DNA from: Echinochloa phyllopogon
Lineage: Eukaryota > Streptophyta > Magnoliopsida > Poales > Poaceae
Direction: 5' to 3'
NCBI GenBank assembly: GCA_033239725.1
Contig: BTCW01000010.1
Coordinates: 19,475,825 to 19,539,824, forward strand
DNA: 64,000 nucleotides
In this document: piece after piece, positions 10,267 to 20,850 of the stretch
Numbering within the stretch: position 1 is the first letter of the stretch
Layout of the letters: every line of letters starts with the position of its first letter
The notes under the pieces: model-generated
The model's input: the letters and a program-made list of their open reading frames with translations, nothing else
The model's database searches: none
What the model was told of the DNA's origin: nothing
Made by a program: the position numbers and the translations under genes

Positions 10267-13200
10267 ATGGAGCAACAAAATCAACAGAGACAAACCGGTC
10301 AGACCGTTTCTGGAAACCGGTCAGACCGGTTTGGGTCTGAACAGCGCCGATCGAGCCAAACCGGTCAGACCGCTTCTGGGAACCGGTCAGACCGGTTTAC
10401 GTCTGGACAGTGGCTTCAAGACCGAATTGATCATCATCGAGCTCATTCGGCCGGCACGTTCGAAGCTATTGAAGATCTTGGTGATATAGACAAATTGGGT
10501 CAGGGTTTTACATCAGCTGATCCTTTAGAAAAAATAGATATTGGTGATGGTACTATTCCTAGGCCTACTTTTGTAAACAAAAATTTATCGGCTGAGTTTA
10601 AAGCCGAATTAATAAATTTGTTGAAAGAGTATGTCGATTGTTTTGCTTGGGAGTACCGTGAGATGCCTGGTTTAAGTCGTGATTTAGTTGAGCATCGTTT
10701 ACCAATAAAGGCCGGTTTTAGACCTTTTAAACAATCGGCTAGACGTTTTAATCCTGCTATTTATGACCGAATAAAAGAAGAGATTAATCGTTTATTAGAT
10801 GCTGGTTTTATTCGGACTTGTCGTTATACGGAGTGGATTTCTAATATTGTTCCCGTTGAAAAGAAAGATTCGGGAAAGCTTAGAGTTTGCATTGATTTTA
10901 GAGATCTTAATAAAGCCACTCCAAAAGATTCATATCCAATGCCTATAGCCGATGTCTTAATCAATGAAGCTTCTGGACATCGTGTTGTTAGTTTTCTTGA
11001 TGGTAATGCCGGATATAATCAAATTTTTATGGCCGAAGAAGATATGCACAAAACGGCCTTTCAATGTCCGGGATTTATTGGTTTATTTGAGTGGGTGGTT
11101 ATGACTTTTGGATTAAAGAATGCCGGTGCAACTTATCAAAGAGCTATGAATTTAATCTTTCATGATTTACTTGGTGTTATTGTGGAAGTATATATTGATG
11201 ATATTGTAGTTAAATCGGATGGTTTAGATTCTCATTTAGCCGATTTAAGACTTGCTCTTGAAAGAATGCGGCGGTATGGTTTAAAGATGAATCCACTCAA
11301 ATGTGCTTTTGGTGTTTCGGCTGGGAAGTTTCTTGGGTTTGTTATTCATGAGAACGGCATAGAAGTTGATCCTAAGAGAATTGAAGCTATGAAGAAAGTC
11401 GAAGCTCCTATTTGCAAGAAGGACTTGCAAAGGTTTCTAGGCAAGGTAAATTTCTTGAGAAGGTTTATAATTAACTTGTCTGGAAAGGTTGATGCTTTTA
11501 CTCCTTTACTTCGGTTAAAGAATGAAGCCGATTTTAACTGGGGGGCAAAACAGCAAGAAGCTTTTGAGAAGATCAAAGAATACTTGTCTTCACCACCGGT
11601 GCTTCGGGCGCCTAAGCGAGGAGTTCCATTTAGACTTTATGTGGCGGCTGAAGATAGAACTATTGGAGCTGTTTTGACTCAAGAAATCGGCAACAAGGAG
11701 TATGTGATTGCTTATGTAAGCCGACGGCTCATTGATGCAGAAACAAGGTATACTTTCATTGAGAAGCTATGTTTATCCTTGTATCATGCTTGTACTCAAT
11801 TGCGGCATTATCTACTATCTAGTACTTGCATCGTGTTGTGCCAAACCGATGTGATTAAACATATGTTGCAAAAGCCGATATCTAGTGGAAGAGTCGGCAA
11901 GTGGGCTTATGCTTTGGTTGAGTATGATTTGACTTGTGAACCTTTGAAATCAATGAGAGGACAAATTGTGGCTGATTTTATTGTTGAACATCGGATAAAT
12001 GATACTTGTGAGTTCGACGTCGGCTATGTTAATTGTATACCATGGAAGCTATACTTTGATGGATCGGTTTGCAATGATGGGCAAGGAATTGGTGCTGTTT
12101 TGATTTCTCCAAGTGGCGCCGTTTTTGAGTTCTCAAACCGATTGGAAGAAAAGCGAACCAATAATCAAGTTGAATATGAAGCTCTTCTATTTGGCTTGGA
12201 ATTTTTGCAAGACATGGGAGTAAAACATGTTGAAGCTTTTGGTGATTCGCTCCTGGTGGTACATCAAGTATCAAAGGTATGCCAATGTTATAATGGTTCA
12301 TTAAATACATATCTTGATAGATGCCTTGATATTATATCTTCTTTTGATGAATTTACAATCAAACATATTCCAAGAGGAGAGAATGATAAGGCAAATACTC
12401 TGGCTCAGAAAGCATCTGGTTATATGGTTGCAAAGAAATATTTCTATCTCCAAAAACCAATGCAAACAAAAGCCGAGATTCTGGTTCTGGACGAACCGGT
12501 CACACCGGTTTCAGAAACCGGTCAGACCGGTTGTACTGCCAGAACCGGTCTGACCGGTTCTGAAAGCGGTCAGACCGCTTTGTCCCCTGACAGAAGCAAA
12601 AATACTTTGGATAATGCTAATCAATCCAAAGTTAAAGATCAGGATTGGAGAGTGCCTATTATCACTTATTTGAAAGATCCTGGTCGTGGTGCAGAGAAAA
12701 ATATTCGGCGAGTATCATTTAAGTATATTTTACTTGGCGATGAACTCTATCGTCGAAACGCCGAAGATTTGTTGTTAAAATGTCTTGACTCGGATCAAGC
12801 TAAGGTTGCCATGGCTGAGGTCCATGAAGGAATTTGTGGTACGCATCAATCGGCTCCGAAGATGAAGTGGTTACTTAGACGAGCCGGTTTCTATTGGCCT
12901 ACTATGACGGCAGATTGTTTTAAATATTACAAAGGATGTGAAGAATGTCAGAAGTTTGGAAATTTGCAACTTGTTCCTGCTGCATTGATGCATCCTATTA
13001 TTAAGCCATGGCCATTCCGAGGTTGGGGATTGGATTTTATTGGACAAATTAATCCTCCATCATCAAAAGGACATCGTTTCATATTGGTTGCTACGGATTA
13101 TTTTACTAAATGGACTGAAGCGATTCCTTTGAAGAATATGACGCATCGAGAGGTGATTGAGTTTGTTACTCAGAATATTATTCATAGATTCGGTATTCCT

Positions 13201-13902
13201 CAAACATTGACAACAGATCAAGGAACTTCTTTTATGTCTAAGGAGGTACGTGAGTTTGCCGAATCCTATAGAATTAAATTGCTCAATTCATCTCCATATT
13301 ATGCTCAGGCTAATGGACAAGCCGAGTCAAGTAATAAAACTTTGATTAAGTTGATTAAGAAAAAAATAGCTGAAAATCCTAAGAGATGGCACGAAGTTTT
13401 ATTTGAAGCATTATGGGCTCATCGTATATCTAGACATGGAGCTACTAAGGTTACTCCTTTTGAGCTTGTTTATGGTCAAGAGGCCGTTTTACCTGTTGAG
13501 GTGAATCTGGACGCTTATAGATTGGCTAAGCAAAACGACCTTGATGCTGTTGATTACCATAACTTGATGTTAGACAATATTGATGAGGTAACCGACAAGC
13601 GATTAAAGGCTTTGAAGGAAATTGAGAAGGATAAGCTTCGAGTTGCTAAAGCTTACAACAAGAAGGTACGAGGCAAATATTTTCAAGTTGGTGAGCTTGT
13701 TTGGAAGACGATCTTGCCTATTGGATCAAAAAGCAACAAGTTTGGTAAATGGTCACCAAGTTGGGAAGGGCCTTATAGAGTTACCAAAGTCGTCTTTGGA
13801 AATTCTTACATGTTGGAGACACTGAAAGGAGATCCTTTGCCTAAAGCTATCAACGGGAGGTATCTTAAGAAATTTTATCCAAGCGTTTGGCAAGATGCGT
13901 GA
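10267..13902 (+). CDS. pol: Pol: reverse transcriptase, two RNases H, integrase
   Basis: A 1211-codon frame in phase with the upstream ORF (TAA, TTA, then ATG). It starts with two motif doublets, then reverse transcriptase (CIDFRDLN, the catalytic YIDD and GFVIHENG). The Ty3-type RNase H follows (LYVAAEDRTIGAVL), then a second, plant-type RNase H with the acidic residues of YFDGS, EYEAL, GDS and GENDKAN visible. A linker with two further doublets leads to the integrase, which has an H-H-C-C finger (about 12820-12960) and a DDE core (LDFIG, TDQGT, AQANGQAESSNK). There is no chromodomain. How Pol is made past the TAA is open: readthrough, reinitiation at the nearby ATG, or a disabling mutation. 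Confidence 0.95.
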   Translation: MEQQNQQRQTGQTVSGNRSDRFGSEQRRSSQTGQTASGNRSDRFTSGQWLQDRIDHHRAHSAGTFEAIEDLGDIDKLGQGFTSADPLEKIDIGDGTIPRPTFVNKNLSAEFKAELINLLKEYVDCFAWEYREMPGLSRDLVEHRLPIKAGFRPFKQSARRFNPAIYDRIKEEINRLLDAGFIRTCRYTEWISNIVPVEKKDSGKLRVCIDFRDLNKATPKDSYPMPIADVLINEASGHRVVSFLDGNAGYNQIFMAEEDMHKTAFQCPGFIGLFEWVVMTFGLKNAGATYQRAMNLIFHDLLGVIVEVYIDDIVVKSDGLDSHLADLRLALERMRRYGLKMNPLKCAFGVSAGKFLGFVIHENGIEVDPKRIEAMKKVEAPICKKDLQRFLGKVNFLRRFIINLSGKVDAFTPLLRLKNEADFNWGAKQQEAFEKIKEYLSSPPVLRAPKRGVPFRLYVAAEDRTIGAVLTQEIGNKEYVIAYVSRRLIDAETRYTFIEKLCLSLYHACTQLRHYLLSSTCIVLCQTDVIKHMLQKPISSGRVGKWAYALVEYDLTCEPLKSMRGQIVADFIVEHRINDTCEFDVGYVNCIPWKLYFDGSVCNDGQGIGAVLISPSGAVFEFSNRLEEKRTNNQVEYEALLFGLEFLQDMGVKHVEAFGDSLLVVHQVSKVCQCYNGSLNTYLDRCLDIISSFDEFTIKHIPRGENDKANTLAQKASGYMVAKKYFYLQKPMQTKAEILVLDEPVTPVSETGQTGCTARTGLTGSESGQTALSPDRSKNTLDNANQSKVKDQDWRVPIITYLKDPGRGAEKNIRRVSFKYILLGDELYRRNAEDLLLKCLDSDQAKVAMAEVHEGICGTHQSAPKMKWLLRRAGFYWPTMTADCFKYYKGCEECQKFGNLQLVPAALMHPIIKPWPFRGWGLDFIGQINPPSSKGHRFILVATDYFTKWTEAIPLKNMTHREVIEFVTQNIIHRFGIPQTLTTDQGTSFMSKEVREFAESYRIKLLNSSPYYAQANGQAESSNKTLIKLIKKKIAENPKRWHEVLFEALWAHRISRHGATKVTPFELVYGQEAVLPVEVNLDAYRLAKQNDLDAVDYHNLMLDNIDEVTDKRLKALKEIEKDKLRVAKAYNKKVRGKYFQVGELVWKTILPIGSKSNKFGKWSPSWEGPYRVTKVVFGNSYMLETLKGDPLPKAINGRYLKKFYPSVWQDA

Positions 13903-14003
13903 AGATCAATGGCCGATATATTGGTAAAAATCGCCCTTAGTATAAATTTTTAGCTCCTGAGTTGTATTTACTTGCTTTTTAGTTCTCAAGTTCACTAAAA
14001 ACG

Positions 14004-14015
14004 CAGGGGGGCATG
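14004..14015 (+). other. polypurine tract
   Basis: A purine-rich run (GCAGGGGGGCAT type) directly abuts the 3' LTR, at the position where plus-strand synthesis is primed. The 113 bp between the pol stop and the 3' LTR contain no further ORF. Confidence 0.75.
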
Positions 14016-14544
14016 TGTTGACACTCAAATTGGGCCAAAGGCCAAACCGGTCTGACCGGTTTGCCAAACCGGTCAGACCGGTTTCGTTCTGTAATTCGAG
14101 TAGGATTAGGATTCCGAGTTTAGTTCCATATTGTAACCTATTCGAAAGGGGTAAGACTTCCCCGGCCTATAAATATAAAGGCTAGACGGCCGATTGAGGT
14201 ATTCCCAATCGAATCAAATACTTTTATCTTCTATTTTGTGTATCTCTCAAACCCTAATCTTTTCCAACCCCCATATTCTGTTCTTTGCTCGTCTCTACGG
14301 CGTTCAAGGACGTTCTAGGTGGCCTGCCGACCCTAGAGCAACCCTAGATCAGCTCGAGCTCCGACGGGGTCCCTCCCGAGCTTGAGTTTCTAGGTCTTCA
14401 CGACCTCCCGACCAGAAGCGGTCAGACCGGTTCTTGTAACCGGTCAGACCGGTTTGCCCCGGGGAAGTCAGGAGTTGGCCGTTGTGACGGCCGTGCTGTG
14501 CGTTTGATCGATCTCGAGTGTGTTGGCGCGTTTTTGTGTCAACA
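14016..14544 (+). repeat. 3' LTR of the Tat element
   Basis: 529 bp, identical to the 5' LTR except for C at 14278 against T at 6223. It is followed by AGTAG (14545-14549), completing the target duplication. Confidence 0.97.
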
Positions 14545-15293
14545 AGTAGCATGCTGTCTAATTGCCTTCCTGCCTCCTGACATGTGGCAAAATTATCGAG
14601 TGCTGCCATTTACATCGCCTACGTATTCAGCAAAAGGCTTTGACCGAGAGGTCCTTTGGTCAAGTCATTTCGGAGCATTGGATTTTCAATGGACGAGCTC
14701 AGAGATTCAGTTAAACTCATTTAAGTGGTTTGCTGGCTTGCTGTTATAGAAACATGCCGTTTAAGCCTTATTACATGCTGAGTTTAAGTTGGGATATGAA
14801 TGAGAATGTTTTCTTTTATTTTTATTTAGAGAAAGACCGATTATAGGGTAATAACCTTTTTATGGAAATAGCTCATTTAATAATAGACTTTGTTTACTTA
14901 CGGGGTAGTAACCTTTAAAGAGATTGATTCCTTTATTTTGCTCGTTTTGATGGAAATAACTCCACCGGGCCGATTTTGCTTAGCTATATTCGTGTGATAC
15001 TTATAGTGACAGGTTTTACAATAAACTAACTTGTTTTTGTTTTATATATTGTATTGCATAATAAATTATTTATAGTCCGTAGCAACGCGTGGGCATCTTC
15101 CCATGTAACAGTATAAAGATCTGAAATCATTTGTGGAGAAACATGTAAGTGATAATGTTTGAATGGAATATGCAGTAAAATCAAATGTCATAATGTCACA
15201 CCTTTGCTTTTTGCGAAAATAAAAGTACTAACTTTTATGAACTTCGGTGCGACCATAAAGCCATCAAAATTGAATTTATCTTTGCTCCATGTA
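14545..15293. other. unassigned stretch with a second Helitron-type motif
   Basis: This continues the sequence interrupted by the Tat element. A CCGTAGCAACGCGTGGGCATC stretch near 15078 resembles a decayed Helitron 3' end. No protein gene is visible. Confidence 0.3.
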
Positions 15294-15327
15294 TCATTCC
15301 CGTAGCAACGCACGGACACTTACCTAG
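15294..15327 (+). mobile_element. Helitron 3' terminus
   Basis: CCCGTAGCAACGCACGG followed by ACACTTACCTAG and then T, a very common 3' end of grass Helitrons. The 5' end of this copy could not be located; AT-rich DNA back to about 14760 may be its body. Confidence 0.45.
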
Positions 15328-15477
15328 TATATATATAAGCAGAAGATAGTGTCCCGTAAGATCCCGATACTATGATCCGATAGTGTCGGGCAAAAGAAGA
15401 TCCTATCCTAACAATATCGGTGATGGGTGGATAGCTTTTTGCGCTTGTGTTGCATGGTTCATTGATTCATTGAGGGA

Positions 15478-15650
15478 GTGTTTGATCTCCACGTCTAAAA
15501 TTTAGACCTATCACATCGAATGAAAGGATGTTAATTAGAAGTATTAAATATAAATTAGTTTAAAAATCCATTACATAAATGAGGGCTAATTTGCTAGATG
15601 AATCTATTGAGGGACCAACTAATCTACGGTCGACTGTAATATTAACATTG
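15478..15650. mobile_element. truncated MITE remnant
   Basis: AT-rich non-coding DNA sharing blocks (ATTACATAAA, GAGG-CTAATTT, GA-GAATCTATT) with the better preserved element at 61751-62050, and with the same terminal style (gtttgatctccacg...). It stops exactly where the copia LTR sequence begins at 15651, so one of the two was cut at this junction. Confidence 0.4.
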
Positions 15651-15754
15651 TGGGGGTTGCCACCCCAAGGGACATGCCCCTTGGGAGAGACCCCTTGGTG
15701 AAACCATAACTACCGTATTGATCACTATAATATATAACTATATTATATGTAACA
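15651..15754 (-). repeat. truncated 3' LTR of the copia element
   Basis: On the minus strand it starts TGTTACATATAATATAG and breaks off after 104 bp at a CCCCCA. It matches 22607-22710 with only a few differences. Left of 15651 no further similarity to the 5' LTR remains. Confidence 0.75.
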
Positions 15755-15767
15755 CTCCCCCTTGATC
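15755..15767 (-). other. polypurine tract of the copia element
   Basis: Read on the minus strand, GATCAAGGGGGAG immediately precedes the TGTTACA start of the 3' LTR. Confidence 0.6.
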
Positions 15768-15794
15768 AATTGCTTTATGTAAATATCCTCCATT

Positions 15795-16330
15795 AGTAGA
15801 TTGTAGCATGGGAAAATCTCCTCTAAAACCTTTGTAGGAAAAATACGAGGAGAAACCACGTGATATTTGATGGATGACCATCGTATGGGAAAAACTCCTC
15901 CAAAAACCCAGTGGGCAAAATTTGAGGAGAAACCATATTGTATATTTATATGCCACGAAAACTCCTTCAAAACCCAGTGGAAAAATATAAGGAGAAATGG
16001 TGTAGCATATATTAATAATTGTTATATCGCAAACTTATATGAGAAAAACCTCAATGAGGAAAAACTCATAAGAAAGTTAGCAGAACAATATTATGATCTG
16101 TGGATCATACTGGAATAACCTCCCCAAAACCCGATAGGAAAAATATGAGGAGGAATATGGATATGTCATAGAAAAAACTCCTTAAAACCCCTAAGGAAAA
16201 TATAGGAGAAAATGTTTATGACATATGTGATTGCTTGTTAATGCATATTGCCTCGTTAAAAACCTATGTATGAGAAAAACCTTGATAGAAAAACTCATTA
16301 GGAAAAGAGTGCAATATAAATAATCAGAGG
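15795..16330 (-). repeat. imperfect repeats between pol and 3' LTR of the copia element
   Basis: At least five variants of a block of the form 'ggaaaaactcctccaaaacc' followed by 'cagtgggaaaaatatgagga' occur between about 15800 and 16200, with looser versions to 16330. They lie between the end of the copia pol remnant and its polypurine tract. The short ORFs here are by-products of the repeat. Confidence 0.6.
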
Positions 16331-16746
16331 ATTATATACATGTTATATTAGAGGATTTACTCCCCCTGATGCTTGCAAATCCTTGAGTCATCTCATACCT
16401 ATCCCAAAAACATATTTCTGGAATAATGATGTAGGTAGGGACTTTGTGAATAAATCCGCAAGATTATCACAGGATTTAGTTTGCAAGATTTCTATCTTGC
16501 CACTTTTCTATAGCTCATGAGGATAAAATAACTTAGGAGCAATGTGTTTCATGATATTGCTCTTTATATAACCTGTATTCATTTGAGCAATACAAGCAGA
16601 ATTATCTTCATAGATAATTGTTGGTTGTGTGATCGAACCAATCCCACATGACTATTGTATGTGGTCTATCACTCTGCGAAGCCATACACATTCACGTGAT
16701 GCTTTATATAATCCAATTATTTTAGAGTGGTTTGTGGATGTGGCTA

Positions 16747-19330
16747 CTAGAGTCTTCCACCATGTAAGAATACAAAGCCTGTCTGAGATCTGGCATTATG
16801 GGGATCAGATAGATAACCAACATCTGTATATCTAGTTAAAGACTTGTCTTGGTTATATTTGTAAAATAAACCAAGATCTATTGTACCTTGGAGATATCTG
16901 AAGATATTCTTGACTCCCGCCCAATGGCGTTTTGTTGGAGCAGAGCTATATCTAGCTAGCAAGCTTACCGCAAATGCAATGTCAGGCCTTGTGCAATTTG
17001 TGATATACATAAGCACTCCAATGGCACTAAGTTATGGAACTTCAGGTCCCAATAACTCTTCATCTTCATCCTTTGGTCTGAATTGATCCTTGTTGAGATC
17101 AAGAGATCTAACGACCATAGGTGTCTTTGATGGATATGATTTATCCATATTGAAATTTTGCAGAATTTTCTGGATATATGCAGACTGATGTATTAAAATC
17201 CCTATAGGGAAATGCTCAAGTTGTAAACCCAAGCAAAGTTTGGTTTGACCTAAATCTTTCATTTCGAATTCTGTCTTAAGATGGTTGCGTACTTCATCAA
17301 TATCTTGTGTATTCCTAATGATATTGAGATCATCAACATACATAGATATGATACAAAATCTAGTTAAGGATTTCTTGATGAAGACATATGGGCAATCATC
17401 GTTATTGGAATAACCCTTCTGTAGAAGGAATTCCTTTAGTCGGTTGTACCATATTCTTCCCAACTGCTTCAAGCCGTATAATGACTTCTGAAGCTTTACA
17501 TAATACATGTTGCGTGAATGATTCTTGTTCGGAATATCAAGTCCTTCAAGGACTTTCATGTAGATATTTGAATCTAGTGACCCATAAAGATATGCAGTCA
17601 CCACATCCATGAGATGCATGGATAGACCTTTTTGTACTGCCAATGATATTAGATATTGAAATGTTATACCACTCATAACTGGAAAGTATGATCCATTGCA
17701 ATCGATGACGGGTCTCTGCGTGAACCCTTGTGCTACAAGCCTCGCTTTCTCACCACCTTGTTTTGATCCCATAGGAAAATAATTCGAGGAGTAGGTATCA
17801 CTGTGGTGAATACCTCTCATTTTGAGCGAGTGCAATTCTACCTCGATTGCTTCCTTTCATTAGATCCATTCAAAGTGCCGATGCACTGCCTAGGTCTTAC
17901 GTTTGGATCACTTGAAGGTTATTTGCAATCTTGGAGGAGAAATTAATGTCGACAATTGTAGTCTTATTAAATGATTCTCCAGAATCAATATAATAGTGGA
18001 AATTTTTCTTTACCCTTTCCGACTCTTCGTGATTTCCCAATACAATAGAAACAGGGTCTTCCGATATCCCAGCACCAATATTTTTGTGCACACTTGTGCT
18101 GGGTATGTGATGTATCTGTTGATCATCCATATTATTTGGATTTTCAATATCCAATTGGTGTCTATCAACTTGATGTTGATTTGCATTTACTACTTTGGAA
18201 GTGAGCTTCCTTTGTTTCCGCGGATATCCTTTGCAGTTGTACCTCTCCCCCTCTTATTTTGATTTGGGAGATTTTGAGTAAGAGTTGTTACTCTTCGTGG
18301 TACTTTTAACAGCAGGATTAGTGACACCTTTATAGTCAGTAAATGCTTTTGGCAGATTATTGGCAGACTATGTAGTACGTGGATCATTGGACTGAATACC
18401 GATGTCATTCTAATTTATTTCCTGGCATTTTGTATGATACATATTGTCTCCCCCTAATGCCGGGAATCGTCCGCATCGATGATGCAATCAGCGTACCGGG
18501 CAGTATATAAGTCCTCTGTAAGAGGCTCAAGGTATTTCATGATTGACGGTGATTTATACCCCACATATATCCCATATGTCTATGGGGGCCCATTGATGTA
18601 CGCTGCGGTGGTGAAATCGGTGCATATAGAGTGCAACCAAATTTTCGTAGATGGGAAATACTTGATTGATTTCCACGTACAAACTACAACGGGAAGCCAT
18701 ATGATATGCAGTAGGTCTGATTTGAATCAAGTCATCGGTGTGTCGCATGACCCCCAACATGATGTTGGTAATTTGCAATTCTATAATAATAGTCTAGTAA
18801 TTAATTTGATTTTCTTGATAAGAGATGCAGCTAATCCATTTTATGCATGTACATAAGGTACAAAATGTTTCACATTAATGCCTAAAGACATTCAATAGTC
18901 CTTGAAAGCTTTTTGAGGAAAAACTCAGTGGCATTGTCCATCCTAATGGGACTTTCCGGATAAATTGCTCTTAATTGATAATTTGAGCAATAAACCTTGC
19001 GGAAGAATGGTTTCTTGTGGACAACAAATACACATAGGACCATCTAGTAGATGCATCAATAAGTACCAAGAAGTACCTGAATAGCCCAGTTAATGGATGG
19101 ATAAGACCACAAATATTACCTTGAATGTGTTCAAGAAATTGTAGTGGTTCAGCCTAGATCTTAAGATAAGAGGGTCTTAAGATTAATTTCCCCGTGACAC
19201 ATGACGTGCACATGAAATATGAAGGTTTGGGAAATTTTGTGATGACCAACTGAATTGCCGATAATTTTTTCACATGATCCCAACTCCAGGATGACCTAGG
19301 CGATCATGCCAAGTCTTGAAGATATCAAGA
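16747..19330 (-). pseudogene. copia pol remnant (integrase, reverse transcriptase, RNase H)
   Basis: Reading leftward: an integrase core fragment (GLFRYFLVLIDASTRWSYVY) around 18900-19110 with a broken continuation, and a piece at 18554-18778 resembling the integrase C-terminal end. The reverse transcriptase at 17032-17835 has KARLVAQGFTQ, LMDVVTAYLYG, YGLKQLGRIWYNRL and the catalytic MYVDDL motif. A distal segment at 16747-17016 has TRPDIAFAVSLLARY and H-WAGVKNIFRYL. Stops and frame changes separate the pieces, so no working polyprotein is encoded. Confidence 0.85.
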
Positions 19331-19523
19331 TTCTAAAAAATTATCTTATATGCAACATGTTGTACGGGTTTGATGTATGTGTAATACAATCCAGAGGATA
19401 ATGAAGGAATTATCTCAAGTTGATGCTTGGTATATCCGTCATTTTTTATGATGAATAGATATTCATCCTTGTTGTCATTATGAGTTTTGACATGAAAACC
19501 ATTACGATGGATATCTTTATAAC

Positions 19524-20850
19524 TCAGTAGGGTACGAGTTGAATAAGGATACATGAGTGCATCCTCAATTTTTGTTTAGTACCCATAGGGAGAATTAATG
19601 TGGCTCGACCTGAACCCATCATCACAACATCGCGACCAGCGATAGTTGTGATATTTCCTTTACTCTTGATGAGAGTTTGGAAATATTTAATTTCTCTGAG
19701 TATTGTATTAGTGGTATTACTGTCCACTAAACAAATTTCCTCCTCCATTTGGATTATACCCGTAGTATAATCTAAAATGAGTAAATCAAATATCTGAAGA
19801 ATTTGACTCATTAGATTATATGTATAAATACACATACTATATAAAATTAAGTATTATATGGTTATAATACTTATGACAACAAATATATACAACACAACAC
19901 AAGATTTCACAAAGATAACTTAGAGAACTAAGTCTCTGGGGACCATGGAGATTAGTTCATGTCTCCAAACATGTCGATGGATTGATATTCCATGAGCATT
20001 TCGCCAGTGCTGAATAAGTCATTCGACTGTGGTTGGATCGTCTCATTCTCATGTTCCGTGGGAACGTTAGTGAAGCAACCAGCATCGGTAGGTCGAGTAA
20101 TGCGGTGAGCTTCAAACTTGTCCCCTTTAAACTTGTTTACCAGTAGATTTCTGGTATAATTGAACCAAATGTTTGGCAGTGTGGCACTTTCTGGTGATGT
20201 GGCTATGACAACCACACTTTTGACAAACTTTAGAGTTATCATTACAAGTATTTTTAAAGTGCATTTGCCTTTGTTGGAAACCTTATTTTTTCGAATAATT
20301 CTTCCTTTTCTATTTTCCTTTGAAATTCTGTTGAATTTCTTGCCCCCAAACTTTGGCATAGTTATGGCGACGGTATTGCTGTTGCAATAGCCTTTTATAG
20401 GGAGAAAATTAGAGAAAGTATTTTCAATTATTTCTGCATCATCCAAAGGTTGATTGCAAAAACGAAGCTTGGAACAAATGTTTTGAACAACAGAATTGTA
20501 TTCTGCAACAGATTTAAAATCCATTAGATGGAGTAGAGACCACTTGCGTCTTGCTTCTGGCAGAATGATGGCTTCTTGTTGATCATAGCGTTCTTTGAGT
20601 GTAACCCAAAAGTTTCTAGGATCTTCTTCCATCATGTATTCATTCGTAAGATCAGAATGAAGATGGTGCCTGAGGAAATACAAGGTTGTATATTTGGTGT
20701 TTTCTGCAACACGTGATGCTGCATTTGGTTCATTGATTGTGTCAATGAAACCTTGGCTTTGAGCGTGATTTTAACATCCATCGCCCAAGTCAGATAGTTG
20801 CTACCATCTGCTGCAAGTTCAGTGAAATCTTTCTTTACTAGTTGAGCCAT
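19524..20850 (-). pseudogene. copia gag-protease remnant
   Basis: The likely gag start is the ATG at 20850 (MAQLVKKDFTELAADGSNYL, typical of copia gag N-termini). After a frame change, a gag helical domain continues at 20683-19952 (WVTLKERYDQQ, ARRKWSLLHLMDFKSV). A Cys/His knuckle region follows near 20170-20230 in a shifted frame. The protease remnant at 19835-19524 shows CLVDSNTTNTILRE, matching the copia protease active-site region. Confidence 0.8.

Larger units (their letters stand above)
5989..14456. repeat. dispersed ACCGGT-CAG-ACCGGT doublets
   Basis: About 26 units of an 18-bp motif (consensus AACCGGTCAGACCGGTTT) are spread through the element in 13 doublets. First-unit/second-unit starts: 5989/6012, 6361/6383, 7043/7065, 8594/8616, 8922/8944, 9374/9396, 9434/9456, 10293/10315, 10359/10381, 12494/12516, 12543/12564, and the two 3' LTR copies from 14044 and 14416. 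Spacing is 22 bp except one 23 and one 21 (the 23 recurs in the 3' LTR). A weaker unit lies at 7093. Each unit holds two ACCGGT palindromes separated by CAG. No copies were seen outside this element. Confidence 0.93.
5961..14544 (+). mobile_element. complete Tat-lineage Ty3/gypsy LTR retrotransposon
   Basis: An 8584-bp element bounded by two 529-bp LTRs and flanked by the perfect 5-bp duplication AGTAG (5956-5960 and 14545-14549). The LTR ends form the inverted repeat TGTTGACAC/GTGTCAACA. Internal order is primer site, gag, protease, reverse transcriptase, RNase H, a second plant-type RNase H, integrase, polypurine tract. The second RNase H and the lack of a chromodomain point to the Tat lineage. 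The LTRs differ at one position (T at 6223, C at 14278), so insertion was recent; at the commonly used grass LTR rate this is under about 0.1 million years, which is inference. Apart from a TAA between the two ORFs the coding part is unbroken, so the copy may be competent. Confidence 0.96.

Noticed and set aside
15738..16118. Short ORFs around 15738-16118
   Set aside because: They translate the repeated blocks in the copia 3' untranslated region.
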